NCBI GenBank assembly: GCA_002780285.1
Contig: PEVX01000017.1
Location: forward strand, 1-37,146
Length of the DNA stretch: 37,146 nucleotides
Origin: Candidatus Pacearchaeota archaeon CG06_land_8_20_14_3_00_35_12
Lineage (GTDB): Archaea > Nanobdellota > Nanobdellia > Pacearchaeales > PEVX01
Direction: 5' to 3'
Positions within the stretch are counted from its first letter, which is position 1, and each line of letters opens with the position of its first letter. A program made the translations under genes and the position numbers. Of this stretch, positions 1-9,626 are shown one piece after another. The notes beneath the pieces were generated by a model. That model saw only the letters and a list, made by a program, of their open reading frames with translations, was not told where the DNA came from and made no database searches.

Positions 1-674
1 ATCTCTATGATGTCTACCACATTTATATTTTTAAGCAAAAAAATTCTTCTCAAAAGAGCAAAAAATTCACGGTTAGTAAATCCTGCCGGTTCTGGGCAAC
101 TCACGCCAGGGGCAAATGCTGGATCAATTATATCAACATCTATGCTAATATAGATCTTTTCAAAATTTCTTGAAAATTCCATAATCAAATCTCCTAAGGT
201 GCTTAAATCTGGAAGATTTGCCATATAAAAAGCGCGAATTTTATTTTTCCTGATGAATTCTTCCTCTTCAATCTCAACATTTCTAAGCCCGACAAGAATT
301 ATTCTCTCTGAAGACACTATTTTTTCATCTATGAGCTTGCGAAGCCAGTCTTCATGAGTCTGTTCTTTCATTGAAGGCATTAAATCTGCATGGGCATCAA
401 AAACAACCATACCAGAATTTTTGTTTTTTTGGAAAAATGCTTTTGCAGAGGCATAAGAAACAGAATGATCGCCGCCAACAATTATTGTTTTTTCTTCGAA
501 TCTAACTTTACTGATTATTTCTTTATTTGAATATTCAATATTGCTATTATCAACTGGAACGTTAATGAAATTAAAAGATTTTTTTTTAATTAAATTTTCA
601 AATTCATCGGGGGTTTTTTCACAGCCAGAGGTTCTGCCAAGTCCGCTGATAAAAGGAATTTTATAAATCTTCAT
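1..674 (-). CDS. Arginase/agmatinase/formiminoglutamase (ureohydrolase) family protein, C-terminus cut by window edge
   Basis: Not in the ORF track (no stop inside window). Minus-strand translation from ATG at 674 contains VGGDHSVS, VFDAHADL and SIDVDIIDPAFAPG, the metal-binding motifs of ureohydrolases; 4-nt overlap with the M16 peptidase stop. Confidence 0.88.
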   Translation of the reverse strand, partial: MKIYKIPFISGLGRTSGCEKTPDEFENLIKKKSFNFINVPVDNSNIEYSNKEIISKVRFEEKTIIVGGDHSVSYASAKAFFQKNKNSGMVVFDAHADLMPSMKEQTHEDWLRKLIDEKIVSSERIILVGLRNVEIEEEEFIRKNKIRAFYMANLPDLSTLGDLIMEFSRNFEKIYISIDVDIIDPAFAPGVSCPEPAGFTNREFFALLRRIFLLKNINVVDIIE

Positions 675-1870
675 TTTGGAAGCAGGGCTGAAAAAGAGTA
701 TTTTTTAATTTGTCTTGGAATTTTTCTTACTTCTTCTAAATCAACTTCTGAAATTCTTTTAATGTAATTATAATATTCCTCTGCCCCGTTGGCAATTTCC
801 TCATAAATTAACTCTTTTGCAACAATCTCGCTTTTTTCTCTTGAAAGTTCAAAAGAGCCTATCAGTTTTTCTTTTGTTTCAGCAAGCTCTTTTTTAGAAA
901 TTGTCTTAAGACTATTTATTTCTTTTAAAATTAAGGATTTTATGAGTTTTACTTTATCTGGAGAGGTTCCAGCATAAATTATTTCCATCCCATATCTTGT
1001 GCCAGAATCATATAATCCATCAATATGATATGCAAGTCCTCTTTTTTCTCTTACTTCCTGATAAAGCCGTGAAGACATTCCTTGAATAAGAATAGAATCA
1101 AAGATTTCAGCAGAATATCTTGATTTTTCAATTGCAGTTGGCATATGAAAACCAAAAGCGATTTGGGCTTGATCAATATTTGGCCTTTTTTCTATTGATT
1201 CTGCAGAAATTTTATTAATGTGTGGCTGAAATAAGACGGCATTATTATTTTTAAAAACAAATTTTTTATTTATAATTTCCTCTGCCTCTTTAATAGATGC
1301 ATTTCCAACTACAGAAATGATTAAATTTTTGGGCATGTATGATAAATGCCTTGCTTCAAGCGTTTCTTTATTTATGCGATTAAGCGTTTCAATATTGCCA
1401 ATCATTGGTGCACCAAATGGTGAAGCATAAAGCAAATTAATTAATTTTTTAAGAACATATAGCTGGGGCAAATCATGCTGCATTTTTATTTCTTCAAAAA
1501 TAATCTTTCTTTCTTTTTCTATATCTTCTAAAGAAAAGCTAGGATTCTGAATCATTTCTGAAATAACTTCAATTCCAAGTTCAAGATATTTTGAAGGAAG
1601 CTTCACATAAAAAGTTGTAAGGTCTTGTTCTGTAGAACCGTTTCTTGAGCCGCCAGTTTTTTCAATGATTTCATCAATTTCCTGACTCGTTCTTTTTTTT
1701 GTATTCCTAAATATCATATGCTCTAAAAAATGAGTTATTCCTTTTTCCTGGGCCTTTTCATTAGCTGCGCCCTGTTTTATTGCTGCAAAAATCGCTACAA
1801 GAGGCTGATTTCTCTCTTCAGATAAAAGGGTTATTCCATTTTTCAAGATTCTTTTGTTGAATTCTATCAT
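671..1870 (-). CDS. M16 family zinc peptidase (insulinase / processing-peptidase-like)
   Basis: HFLEHMIF (HxxEH) motif, downstream EEI, C-terminal R-x-x-RGLAYHI motif typical of M16. Confidence 0.9.
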   Translation of the reverse strand: MIEFNKRILKNGITLLSEERNQPLVAIFAAIKQGAANEKAQEKGITHFLEHMIFRNTKKRTSQEIDEIIEKTGGSRNGSTEQDLTTFYVKLPSKYLELGIEVISEMIQNPSFSLEDIEKERKIIFEEIKMQHDLPQLYVLKKLINLLYASPFGAPMIGNIETLNRINKETLEARHLSYMPKNLIISVVGNASIKEAEEIINKKFVFKNNNAVLFQPHINKISAESIEKRPNIDQAQIAFGFHMPTAIEKSRYSAEIFDSILIQGMSSRLYQEVREKRGLAYHIDGLYDSGTRYGMEIIYAGTSPDKVKLIKSLILKEINSLKTISKKELAETKEKLIGSFELSREKSEIVAKELIYEEIANGAEEYYNYIKRISEVDLEEVRKIPRQIKKYSFSALLPK

Positions 1871-1889
1871 TTTAAAGAAAAATCTAAAA

Positions 1890-2960
1890 TTAACGAGTTA
1901 TTGCGTATTGTTTAACTGTTTCATAAAGCTTTTTTGCCCTTGTGTTCTTTTTGAAATAATCTCTCACAGGATTAATCATTTCATTGAGATAAAAAGCTGT
2001 TGCATTTTTTAAATCAAGAGGATGAACATCTCCTTTTAGATATTTTTTTTCTAATTCATTGTAACTAAGTTCAATATTTCCTCCGAATTTTTGGGGTCTT
2101 TCTAGTTTTATTGAAGGATATCTTTTGAAGATAAGATTTTTCAGATAGTCAAATATTGGGTTTCCTTCAACTATTTTTGGTAAGCAAAAAGCTGAAGAGA
2201 TTTTTCTTTTGATTTCTTCTTCTGAATCGTGCATATAAATACATGTTTCGGGCTTGCTTTTTGACATCTTGCTTGCCAAAATAGTCGCTTCCTCATCATC
2301 ACTTTTTTTAATTCCCTGAAGACCAAGAATCATATGGTGATGAACAAGAACGGGTTTTTTCCATTTTAATTTTTCTGCGACTTCTCTTGCAAGTATATTT
2401 GCTCTGCGTTGATCAAGACCGAGCTGACAAATATCTACATCAAGATGAAAAACATCTGTAACCTGCATAGATGGATAAAAAAGTTGGGCCGTGCTTTGAA
2501 TTTCACCCTCTTGACGACCCATTATTGTAGTGGCTCTCATACTTCTTTTTATGGTAGTTTCTTTTGCAACTTTCAATACTTTATCCCAATAATCTAAATC
2601 ATCCATAATTTGACTAGCCCAAACAATTTCAACCTTAGAAGTATCAACACCGCAGGCTTTCCAGACTTCAATAAAATATTCTCCAGCAGTTCTTATCCTT
2701 TCCATATCTCCGCCAAGTTTATTGTTGATAAAAGCAAAATAATCAGCCAGATATAATTTGAATTTAATTCCTGCCTTTAACATATTTTTAAGATTTTCTG
2801 CTCTAAGCAAGCCAAAAGGTATGTGCGCAAGTCCTGAAGGCTCAAAGCCATCATATGCTATGGGCTTGCTTTTTGTTTCAAGAACAGTTCTTAATTCCTC
2901 TTCTGTTATTATCTCTTCACCAACTTCTTTTATCAATCTCAATCTTGTTTCAACATCCAT
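1890..2960 (-). CDS. tyrS: Tyrosyl-tRNA synthetase (archaeal type)
   Basis: AYDGFEPSGLAHIPFGLLRAENL N-terminus, HLDVDICQLGLDQRRANILAREVAEKL, ASKMSKSKPET (KMSKS). Confidence 0.95.
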   Translation of the reverse strand: MDVETRLRLIKEVGEEIITEEELRTVLETKSKPIAYDGFEPSGLAHIPFGLLRAENLKNMLKAGIKFKLYLADYFAFINNKLGGDMERIRTAGEYFIEVWKACGVDTSKVEIVWASQIMDDLDYWDKVLKVAKETTIKRSMRATTIMGRQEGEIQSTAQLFYPSMQVTDVFHLDVDICQLGLDQRRANILAREVAEKLKWKKPVLVHHHMILGLQGIKKSDDEEATILASKMSKSKPETCIYMHDSEEEIKRKISSAFCLPKIVEGNPIFDYLKNLIFKRYPSIKLERPQKFGGNIELSYNELEKKYLKGDVHPLDLKNATAFYLNEMINPVRDYFKKNTRAKKLYETVKQYAITR

Positions 2961-3010
2961 ATTTTTTCAAATGGGAGAAATTACTTAAATCTTTCTGCCC
3001 ATAAGATCTT

Positions 3011-3346
3011 ATGAATCTGCTGAAAATAGCATTTTTGGCAACAGTTATAGGAATACTTATTTTAGCAATTTTATCTCAGAATTTAGAGCCAAAAAGCATC
3101 TCAATTTCAAAAATAGACTTGAAAATGCTTGATAATTATGTTAAGATAAGCGCCTCAATAAAAGAAGTGATTAAAACAGACAGCATTACAATTCTGACAA
3201 TTAAAGATTTAGCAGATAATTCTGAAATAACTGCAATCATGGATAAAGGAGATGTATTGAAGGGAGAAAATGTTGAAATTATTGGCCGAGTGATTGAATA
3301 TAATGAAAGTCTTGAAATTGAGATCGAAAAATTAAAAATAATTTAA
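3011..3346 (+). CDS. Small secreted/membrane-anchored OB-fold-like protein
   Basis: N-terminal hydrophobic segment followed by OB-fold-like beta pattern (VKISASIKEVIKTDSITILTIKD...GDVLKGENVEIIGRVIEYNESLEIEIEKLKII). Confidence 0.55.
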   Translation: MNLLKIAFLATVIGILILAILSQNLEPKSISISKIDLKMLDNYVKISASIKEVIKTDSITILTIKDLADNSEITAIMDKGDVLKGENVEIIGRVIEYNESLEIEIEKLKII

Positions 3347-3347
3347 A

Positions 3348-4544
3348 ATGATTCTTTCAATTCTTATTGCCCTTAGCTTTGGAATTCTTGCTGGAATTTT
3401 AACAGGCCTCGCTCCAGGAATTCATATAAATCTTGTGGCATTATTTTTATTTATAATATCCACGACACTTTTGAAGTTTACGACACCAATTATTCTTGTG
3501 GTCTTTATTATTGCAATGACAATTACACATACCTTTTTTGATTTCCTTCCATCAATATTTCTTGGAGCGCCTGATGAATCTACAGCTTTATCTGTTTTGC
3601 CAGGACACAGCATGTTGCTTGAAGGAAAGGGATATGAAGCGATAAGAATTACTACTTTTGGAAGCTTAATTGGCGTATTTTTAATTCTGGCAATAAGTCC
3701 TTTTTTTGTTTTAGTTTTACCATGGTTTTATGATATTACTAAAAAAATAATGTTCTTTATTTTAATTGGTGCTTCTGCATTTCTCATATTAAATGAAGAA
3801 AAAGGAAAAAAGTTTGGAGCTTTTTTAATTTTCATGCTTGCAGGGATTATTGGAATTTTCAGTTTGAATTTTTATGTGGTTAAACAGGCTCTTTTTCCGA
3901 TGCTTACTGGCTTATTTGGAGCAAGCATGCTTGTAGGAAGTATTAACAAAAAAGTAAATCTCCCAAAACAGAGTCTGACTTTTGAAAAAATAGAGAAAAA
4001 AGAAATTGTAAAGGCTACGTTTTCAAGTATAATTGCAGCACCATTGTGTTCTTTCTTGCCAGGAATTGGCGCGGCACAAGCTGCAGTTATTGGAAGTCAA
4101 TTTTACAAAATAAAACAAAAAACATTTCTCTTAATGCTTGGAATAATTGGAACACTGGTTGCAGGGCTTAATTTTGTTGCTCTTTATGCAATTGGAAAAC
4201 CCCGAAGTGGGGTTTCTGTCATTGTTGGAAAATTGCTTGAGATAAATCTGAGTCAATTAATTTTGTTGCTTATCATAATGCTTGTTTCGGGGGTTATAGC
4301 AACGTTTCTTGTATTAAGAATTTCCAAGAAATTCATATTTTTCATTGAAAAAATAAATTATCCCAAACTTTGCTTCTGGATTTTAGTTCTACTTTGTTTT
4401 TTAACGATAGCAATAAGTGGGGGGTTTGGGCTTTTGATTCTTGCGACAGCAACATCTCTTGGAATCTTGACAAATCAGATGGGAATAAAGAAAATGCACC
4501 TGATGGGTTGCTTATTATTGCCGATAATTTTGTTTTATATTTAG
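3348..4544 (+). CDS. TctA-like / archaeal tripartite tricarboxylate permease family membrane protein
   Basis: Polytopic membrane protein with GILTGLAPGIHINL and LPGIGAAQAAVIG glycine-rich motifs typical of the TctA family. Confidence 0.75.
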   Translation: MILSILIALSFGILAGILTGLAPGIHINLVALFLFIISTTLLKFTTPIILVVFIIAMTITHTFFDFLPSIFLGAPDESTALSVLPGHSMLLEGKGYEAIRITTFGSLIGVFLILAISPFFVLVLPWFYDITKKIMFFILIGASAFLILNEEKGKKFGAFLIFMLAGIIGIFSLNFYVVKQALFPMLTGLFGASMLVGSINKKVNLPKQSLTFEKIEKKEIVKATFSSIIAAPLCSFLPGIGAAQAAVIGSQFYKIKQKTFLLMLGIIGTLVAGLNFVALYAIGKPRSGVSVIVGKLLEINLSQLILLLIIMLVSGVIATFLVLRISKKFIFFIEKINYPKLCFWILVLLCFLTIAISGGFGLLILATATSLGILTNQMGIKKMHLMGCLLLPIILFYI

Positions 4545-7500
4545 AACCACTTCTGTATAGCTTGTTGTTTTTCAAGCTCTTTTCCAAAGATGCTTTCAAT
4601 ATATCTTTTTGTAATCTCTAAAGATTGTCTAACATATGCTGGAACATTATATTTTTGTGCAAGCTGAATTGCTGGTTCAAGATATTTGACAATCGTTCCT
4701 TCAGAGATTGTAAAAACGATATGCCCCCCACAATTATTGCAGACTCCAGATAAAGGCGGACGACGATATTTAGTATTGCATTTAACACAACGAAATTGCT
4801 GCATTGAAAATTTTCTGAGATTTCCCCTTATATCTCTGATTAAATGTCTTTCAATAACAAGTCTTGCAACATCAGCTTCATCAACAGCGCGAATTCTTTC
4901 GCAAAGCAACATTTGTTCCTGAACTTTTTCCTGCATTGTGGCTAAAGTTTTGTAAACAGAGCATGTTATGCCTTCATTGATGTCATTTGTATCAAATAAG
5001 AAGTTTAAATTTACAAATGCGCTATTCTCGTTAACAAGCCGATCCTTTATCTTTTCTATTTTAATAGAAGAGGGGGATTGAAAATTTTCTGCAGCATTAT
5101 AAAAAGCCAAGGGAAATTCGGAAACTGTTTCTATATCAAAAATCATATCGTCGACTTCTCCCGGATGAATTCTTGCATTCAAGATTAGAGGAGCATCTTG
5201 GGTTCCTCCGCGATGTGCTGGCAGGAAAGAACGAGAAAAATTAAGAAGAGCATCAAGCAGAAACATTATTGCCGCTTCATCACCATCACAATCTCTTCTC
5301 ATCGCTGCATGGACATATGGAGATGCTAGAATCGCCTGGAGCTTGCTAAATCCAATAATTCTTCCTACAACTCCTGCAGAATTATGTGGAGCAATGCAAA
5401 GCAGTAAATGTCCTACAAGATCTTGTTTTGATTTTATATTAAAAAAAGGTTTTAGATCATAAAATCTAACTAATAAATTATCAATAAAATTTGCAACATT
5501 TATAAGCACAGTGTCTGCAGTTTCATCAAGAGTTTTTATTGGAGAAGGCAAAACAATGTCGTGGGGTTTAATTTCTAAGATTTGATCTACATTTTCAAGA
5601 TTTTTCCCATGTATGTCTTTTGTATAACCCATTTCTTTTAATTTTTCAATATCAGTTCCTATTTCTTTTGGCTTGAAATGAGTTAATGGCAATTCTGTAC
5701 AGTCATATCTTATTGTTCCATCTTTATTTACAGTCAAGCCAAACATCGCACGGATTATTCCTTTCGCAATGTGTTCTGGAATATGGTCTGCAGATGTTGT
5801 TCCTCTGACACCCTTAATCAATGGTGGAAGTTCTTGTTTCTGAATCTTCAATTTTTCCATAGCTTTATCTAAAAGATGATTGATATTGATTCGTCTTGTT
5901 AGATATGATTGAACCTTTCCATGAGAAGAACAACTTGACTCAAAAGATTTTTTATCACAAAGAGGACAATAATACATCTTTTTTGTCTGATTGCCGCAAT
6001 TTTCACATTTAAATGTGATTGTTTCACTTTTACAATTATCACACCAATAAATTGGAAAATCTGCTTTTACAAATTCTACATTTGAAGCTTCATTAACGCT
6101 TCTAAGGCGTCCGCCTTCTTCACCAACAGGAAAAATAACATTTGGAGAGCCAGTTAATTTTCTCAATTTTGCTTTTTCAGGTCTGCCCATTCTTGCACCA
6201 ATAAAGGTGCCGGCTTTATCTTTTATTTCAAAGGCTGATAATTTATTTATGAATTTAAGAAGGTCTTCTCCTCGTTCCTTCATCTCAACTTTTAAAAGAC
6301 AATCATTGATTGCTTCTGTATTATTTTGTTTAAGCTCAAGATTTATTCCTAAATTCAAAAGCAAGGCCCTGCTTTTTTGCTCATTAAGGACAACATTTTC
6401 AGTTGTAACTGAATGTTCAATTCCAAGCAGTTCTAAAGCTCTTTTCCCTTCTGCAAATTCTGGAATTTGTGTTTTTGAGAAAGGAAAGATGATTTTATTT
6501 TCAAATCTGGCTTTTTTAAGCCAAGAAATTAATGAATAAAATTGAGGAAAAGTAATCTGATTCCAAAAGAAAATAAACTTGGGATAAAGAGGAATTTTAA
6601 AATTTTCACTAAATGTAATTGCTTCATCAAGGTTCATTTCTTTAATTAGATTAAAATTTATTTTCTGATGATCCTGAATGCTCTCTTTCAATAATTGAAT
6701 CCAAACCTCTTCTGTGAATCCCTGAGGCATTAATGCACTATTCCTATTTAAAAAATCACCATAACTGATTAAAATATCTCCAAGGTAAATGATTTCTTTT
6801 ATTTGTTTATTAATTGCTTGTGCTTTTTCAAAATCATCAAGTTGTATAACACTATCATCTTCAAGTTTAACTATTGGTCCGTCTATAGTTGAACAAGCAC
6901 TCACAGCTGCTGATTTTCCAGGACGCTCTGTTCTTATTTGTGTTCCAATCCCAATAAATCCATTTAGAGCGACCATTGTCGCAGGATGAATAGAAACTGC
7001 ACTAAATCCCGAAATTCTAGATCTGCCATATCTTAAACGAAATCCTCCTGGACGAGAAGGATATGCCAAAACAGGACGGCCTGCGACAATATCTTTCATG
7101 AAAACAGCTGAAGCTGAAGGCTTGGATTTAACTTCTTTTTTTTGGCATTTCAAAATATCATTCATGAAATCCCAGCATTCTAATTTAATTCCTTTTTCTT
7201 TTAAATTATTTATATTTTTCAAAACTTTTGGCGCTTTTTGCAATAAACCATCTGCAAGAACAATGCAAAAACCATTCCTCAGGCGATTTGTTTCTATTCT
7301 TGGTAAGTCCATGTGATTTGAAACCTCTCTTTCTTCAGAAGGCTCGCCAGTAATTTGTACAGGCAAATTTCTTACAAGAATATCTATTTCTTTCTCACTT
7401 GGCAAGTATTGTAGATTTGTGATTCTTTCATGATAATCATTAATCTCTGTTACAGCTCTCTTTATTTCTTGTTCTGTTGCATCATATTTTGCATATCCAA

Positions 7501-8026
7501 ATCTTTGTCTTAAAAAATCCGCAAGCAGGACAGATAATGCTGCGGCTGTCGCTCCAGATGATCTTATTGGTCCAGAATAATAAATAGCAAAATAATCTTC
7601 CCCTTTTGCTGTTTTTTTCAAAGCAAGTTGAGTAAATCCTTCAAGTGGGGAAGATATGACTCCTAAAGTCAGATAAGCTAAACCAATTCTTATTCCCGCA
7701 TCAATTGCTTCAAGCTGATCTCTGAATTTGCAGAATTTTTCCAGGGCAGTTTCTTCAGCAATTTTAATGGCAACCGCAAAATCTAAACTGCCAAATTCTT
7801 TTTCTAATTCTCTTATTCTTTTTTCAATTCCTGAATTAAGAGTTTGGGGATATTTTACAGAAACAAGCCCAGTAACACGTTCTGCAAGGCTCATTGCAAG
7901 AGGAATTTCTACGATTGAATTTGGGTCAAGCCCTCTTGCCCTTGCTGCACCAGCAATATCATATAATATTCTTGTTTTTCTCTCAATTTCTAAAAAATAT
8001 TGTTGCATTTTATTCGTTAAAATCAA
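4541..8026 (-). CDS. polC: DNA polymerase D (Pol II) large subunit DP2
   Basis: 1161 aa; PolD large-subunit motifs such as YFAIYYSGPIRSSGATAAALSVLLADFLRQ, GRPVLAYPSRPGGFRLRYGRSR, MRRDCDGDEAAIMFLLDALLNFSRSFLPAHRGGTQDAPLIL; zinc-finger cysteines near C-terminus; C-terminal QQAIQKWF. Confidence 0.97.
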   Translation of the reverse strand: MILTNKMQQYFLEIERKTRILYDIAGAARARGLDPNSIVEIPLAMSLAERVTGLVSVKYPQTLNSGIEKRIRELEKEFGSLDFAVAIKIAEETALEKFCKFRDQLEAIDAGIRIGLAYLTLGVISSPLEGFTQLALKKTAKGEDYFAIYYSGPIRSSGATAAALSVLLADFLRQRFGYAKYDATEQEIKRAVTEINDYHERITNLQYLPSEKEIDILVRNLPVQITGEPSEEREVSNHMDLPRIETNRLRNGFCIVLADGLLQKAPKVLKNINNLKEKGIKLECWDFMNDILKCQKKEVKSKPSASAVFMKDIVAGRPVLAYPSRPGGFRLRYGRSRISGFSAVSIHPATMVALNGFIGIGTQIRTERPGKSAAVSACSTIDGPIVKLEDDSVIQLDDFEKAQAINKQIKEIIYLGDILISYGDFLNRNSALMPQGFTEEVWIQLLKESIQDHQKINFNLIKEMNLDEAITFSENFKIPLYPKFIFFWNQITFPQFYSLISWLKKARFENKIIFPFSKTQIPEFAEGKRALELLGIEHSVTTENVVLNEQKSRALLLNLGINLELKQNNTEAINDCLLKVEMKERGEDLLKFINKLSAFEIKDKAGTFIGARMGRPEKAKLRKLTGSPNVIFPVGEEGGRLRSVNEASNVEFVKADFPIYWCDNCKSETITFKCENCGNQTKKMYYCPLCDKKSFESSCSSHGKVQSYLTRRININHLLDKAMEKLKIQKQELPPLIKGVRGTTSADHIPEHIAKGIIRAMFGLTVNKDGTIRYDCTELPLTHFKPKEIGTDIEKLKEMGYTKDIHGKNLENVDQILEIKPHDIVLPSPIKTLDETADTVLINVANFIDNLLVRFYDLKPFFNIKSKQDLVGHLLLCIAPHNSAGVVGRIIGFSKLQAILASPYVHAAMRRDCDGDEAAIMFLLDALLNFSRSFLPAHRGGTQDAPLILNARIHPGEVDDMIFDIETVSEFPLAFYNAAENFQSPSSIKIEKIKDRLVNENSAFVNLNFLFDTNDINEGITCSVYKTLATMQEKVQEQMLLCERIRAVDEADVARLVIERHLIRDIRGNLRKFSMQQFRCVKCNTKYRRPPLSGVCNNCGGHIVFTISEGTIVKYLEPAIQLAQKYNVPAYVRQSLEITKRYIESIFGKELEKQQAIQKWF

Positions 8027-9608
8027 TTATGTTAATTTTGTTTGTTTTCAAATTCATGATTGGCACCTTGCAGGTATCGGGTTCATGTCCAACCTTTTCT
8101 TGAAATGCTGTTTTTGATTGCCAACAAGAACAACAAATCGTTGTAATTTTATTATGGCTTGAAATCGCACTTTTATGCATGTGCGCAGACACCAGGATAT
8201 CCGGAGCTTCTGTTAAGAGCAATGGATCAATTTCACTTGGAAAATAGAGGGTTGAAGTGTGCATTGGAGCGAGATGCCTCTTTTTCAATAAAAATTGTAC
8301 AATTAGATCTGGTTTTTTGAAAGCTCCTGAAAGTCTGAGATGTTCTATATCCCCAGCATAATGGTCAAAAGAATAACCATGATACATTAAAACAGAAAAA
8401 CCCTTGCAACTATTTGAATTTCCAATAGTCACAGTTGCAGGGTTGCTTAATAAAATGAGATTGTCTATGTCTTGCAAAGCTTCTGCAAATCTTTTATCTA
8501 AAAATGGTTGAGGCTCTGCAATCCTCACGGCATCGTGATTCCCCGGACAGAGAAAAATAATAATATCTTTACGAATTTTAGAGAGGAGTTCGGCAGCCTT
8601 GGCATATTGTTCTCTAATGTCTTTGATTATAAGTTCGTCTTCCTGGCCAGGATATATCCCAATTCCATCTACGACATCACCAACAACAAAAAGATATTTC
8701 ACTTTCTTAGCCATTTCTCTTTGCTGTTCATCTCCAAGTTCACAATTTAGCCATTTTATAAATTTCAACAATGGCTCTTCAAGGAATTTTAATGAGCCAA
8801 TGTGTAAATCCGCAATAAATGCTGCAGATTCTTCTTTTTCAACCTTGCCTGGCAAAGAATTCATTATATCTGGATAAAAAAAATCGTTTGCAAAGATAAT
8901 CTCTGAGTTTCCTGTTCCTGTAACTGCAATAATTTCATCAGGAACTAGTTCCTTTGCTTTTTCGTAAACTTCTTCTTTGTTCTTATGTATTAGAACAGAA
9001 ACTTTTCCAGTAATATCTTCTACTTGTAGAATTATATTTTTATTTTTTGTTGTTTTTTTATCAAAAACCAGCCCGATTATAGAAACACTCTGTTTTAATT
9101 TAGAAATTTTGTTTATTGATGTCAGATTAGTAAGACTTGTGTTTTCTTGAAGAAAACCTTTAAGAATATTATAACGACTTCTAAAATAATTAACAAAATC
9201 TTGCACTTCAATCTTTTTAGTTGGAAGATTCCAATTTTTTACAACCTTAAATGTTTTCAATTTAGAGGCGGTTTTAAGAATTGATTCTTTTTCTTTTAGT
9301 TCTTTTTTAATTTCAAGTTCTTTGGGTTTAATATGGAGATTATTCATGCTTAAAAGAGAAATAAAATTCTGAATTGCTATTTTCTTTGTATTATCTGCAG
9401 ACCTTTCTAAATTTTTAAGAGAAATGTTTATTCTGTCAAAATGCGTCATAAGAAAATCTTTTGAAAGAATCTTTTCTTTTGTTTCAAGAGCTTTAATAAT
9501 TTCAACCAAATCTAAAATTAATATGTCATCGGTCTGATTAAGAACATTAAGCATATCTGATTTTATCAAAAATCCATTCCTTAAAAAATTTAGGATTGTT
9601 TCTTTCAT
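8010..9608 (-). CDS. polB: DNA polymerase D (Pol II) small subunit DP1, with intact phosphoesterase/exonuclease motifs
   Basis: OB-fold region plus calcineurin-like motifs AFIADLHIGS, VVGDVVDG, CPGNHDAVR, SAHMHKSA; overlaps the DP2 start. Confidence 0.95.
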   Translation of the reverse strand: MKETILNFLRNGFLIKSDMLNVLNQTDDILILDLVEIIKALETKEKILSKDFLMTHFDRINISLKNLERSADNTKKIAIQNFISLLSMNNLHIKPKELEIKKELKEKESILKTASKLKTFKVVKNWNLPTKKIEVQDFVNYFRSRYNILKGFLQENTSLTNLTSINKISKLKQSVSIIGLVFDKKTTKNKNIILQVEDITGKVSVLIHKNKEEVYEKAKELVPDEIIAVTGTGNSEIIFANDFFYPDIMNSLPGKVEKEESAAFIADLHIGSLKFLEEPLLKFIKWLNCELGDEQQREMAKKVKYLFVVGDVVDGIGIYPGQEDELIIKDIREQYAKAAELLSKIRKDIIIFLCPGNHDAVRIAEPQPFLDKRFAEALQDIDNLILLSNPATVTIGNSNSCKGFSVLMYHGYSFDHYAGDIEHLRLSGAFKKPDLIVQFLLKKRHLAPMHTSTLYFPSEIDPLLLTEAPDILVSAHMHKSAISSHNKITTICCSCWQSKTAFQEKVGHEPDTCKVPIMNLKTNKINIIDFNE

Positions 9609-9626
9609 TTTATATCAATCAATGAA

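Noticed and set aside
4342-4621. ORFs 4342-4599 (-) and 4370-4621 (+)
   Set aside because: Out-of-frame overlaps with the TctA-like permease and DP2 C-terminus.
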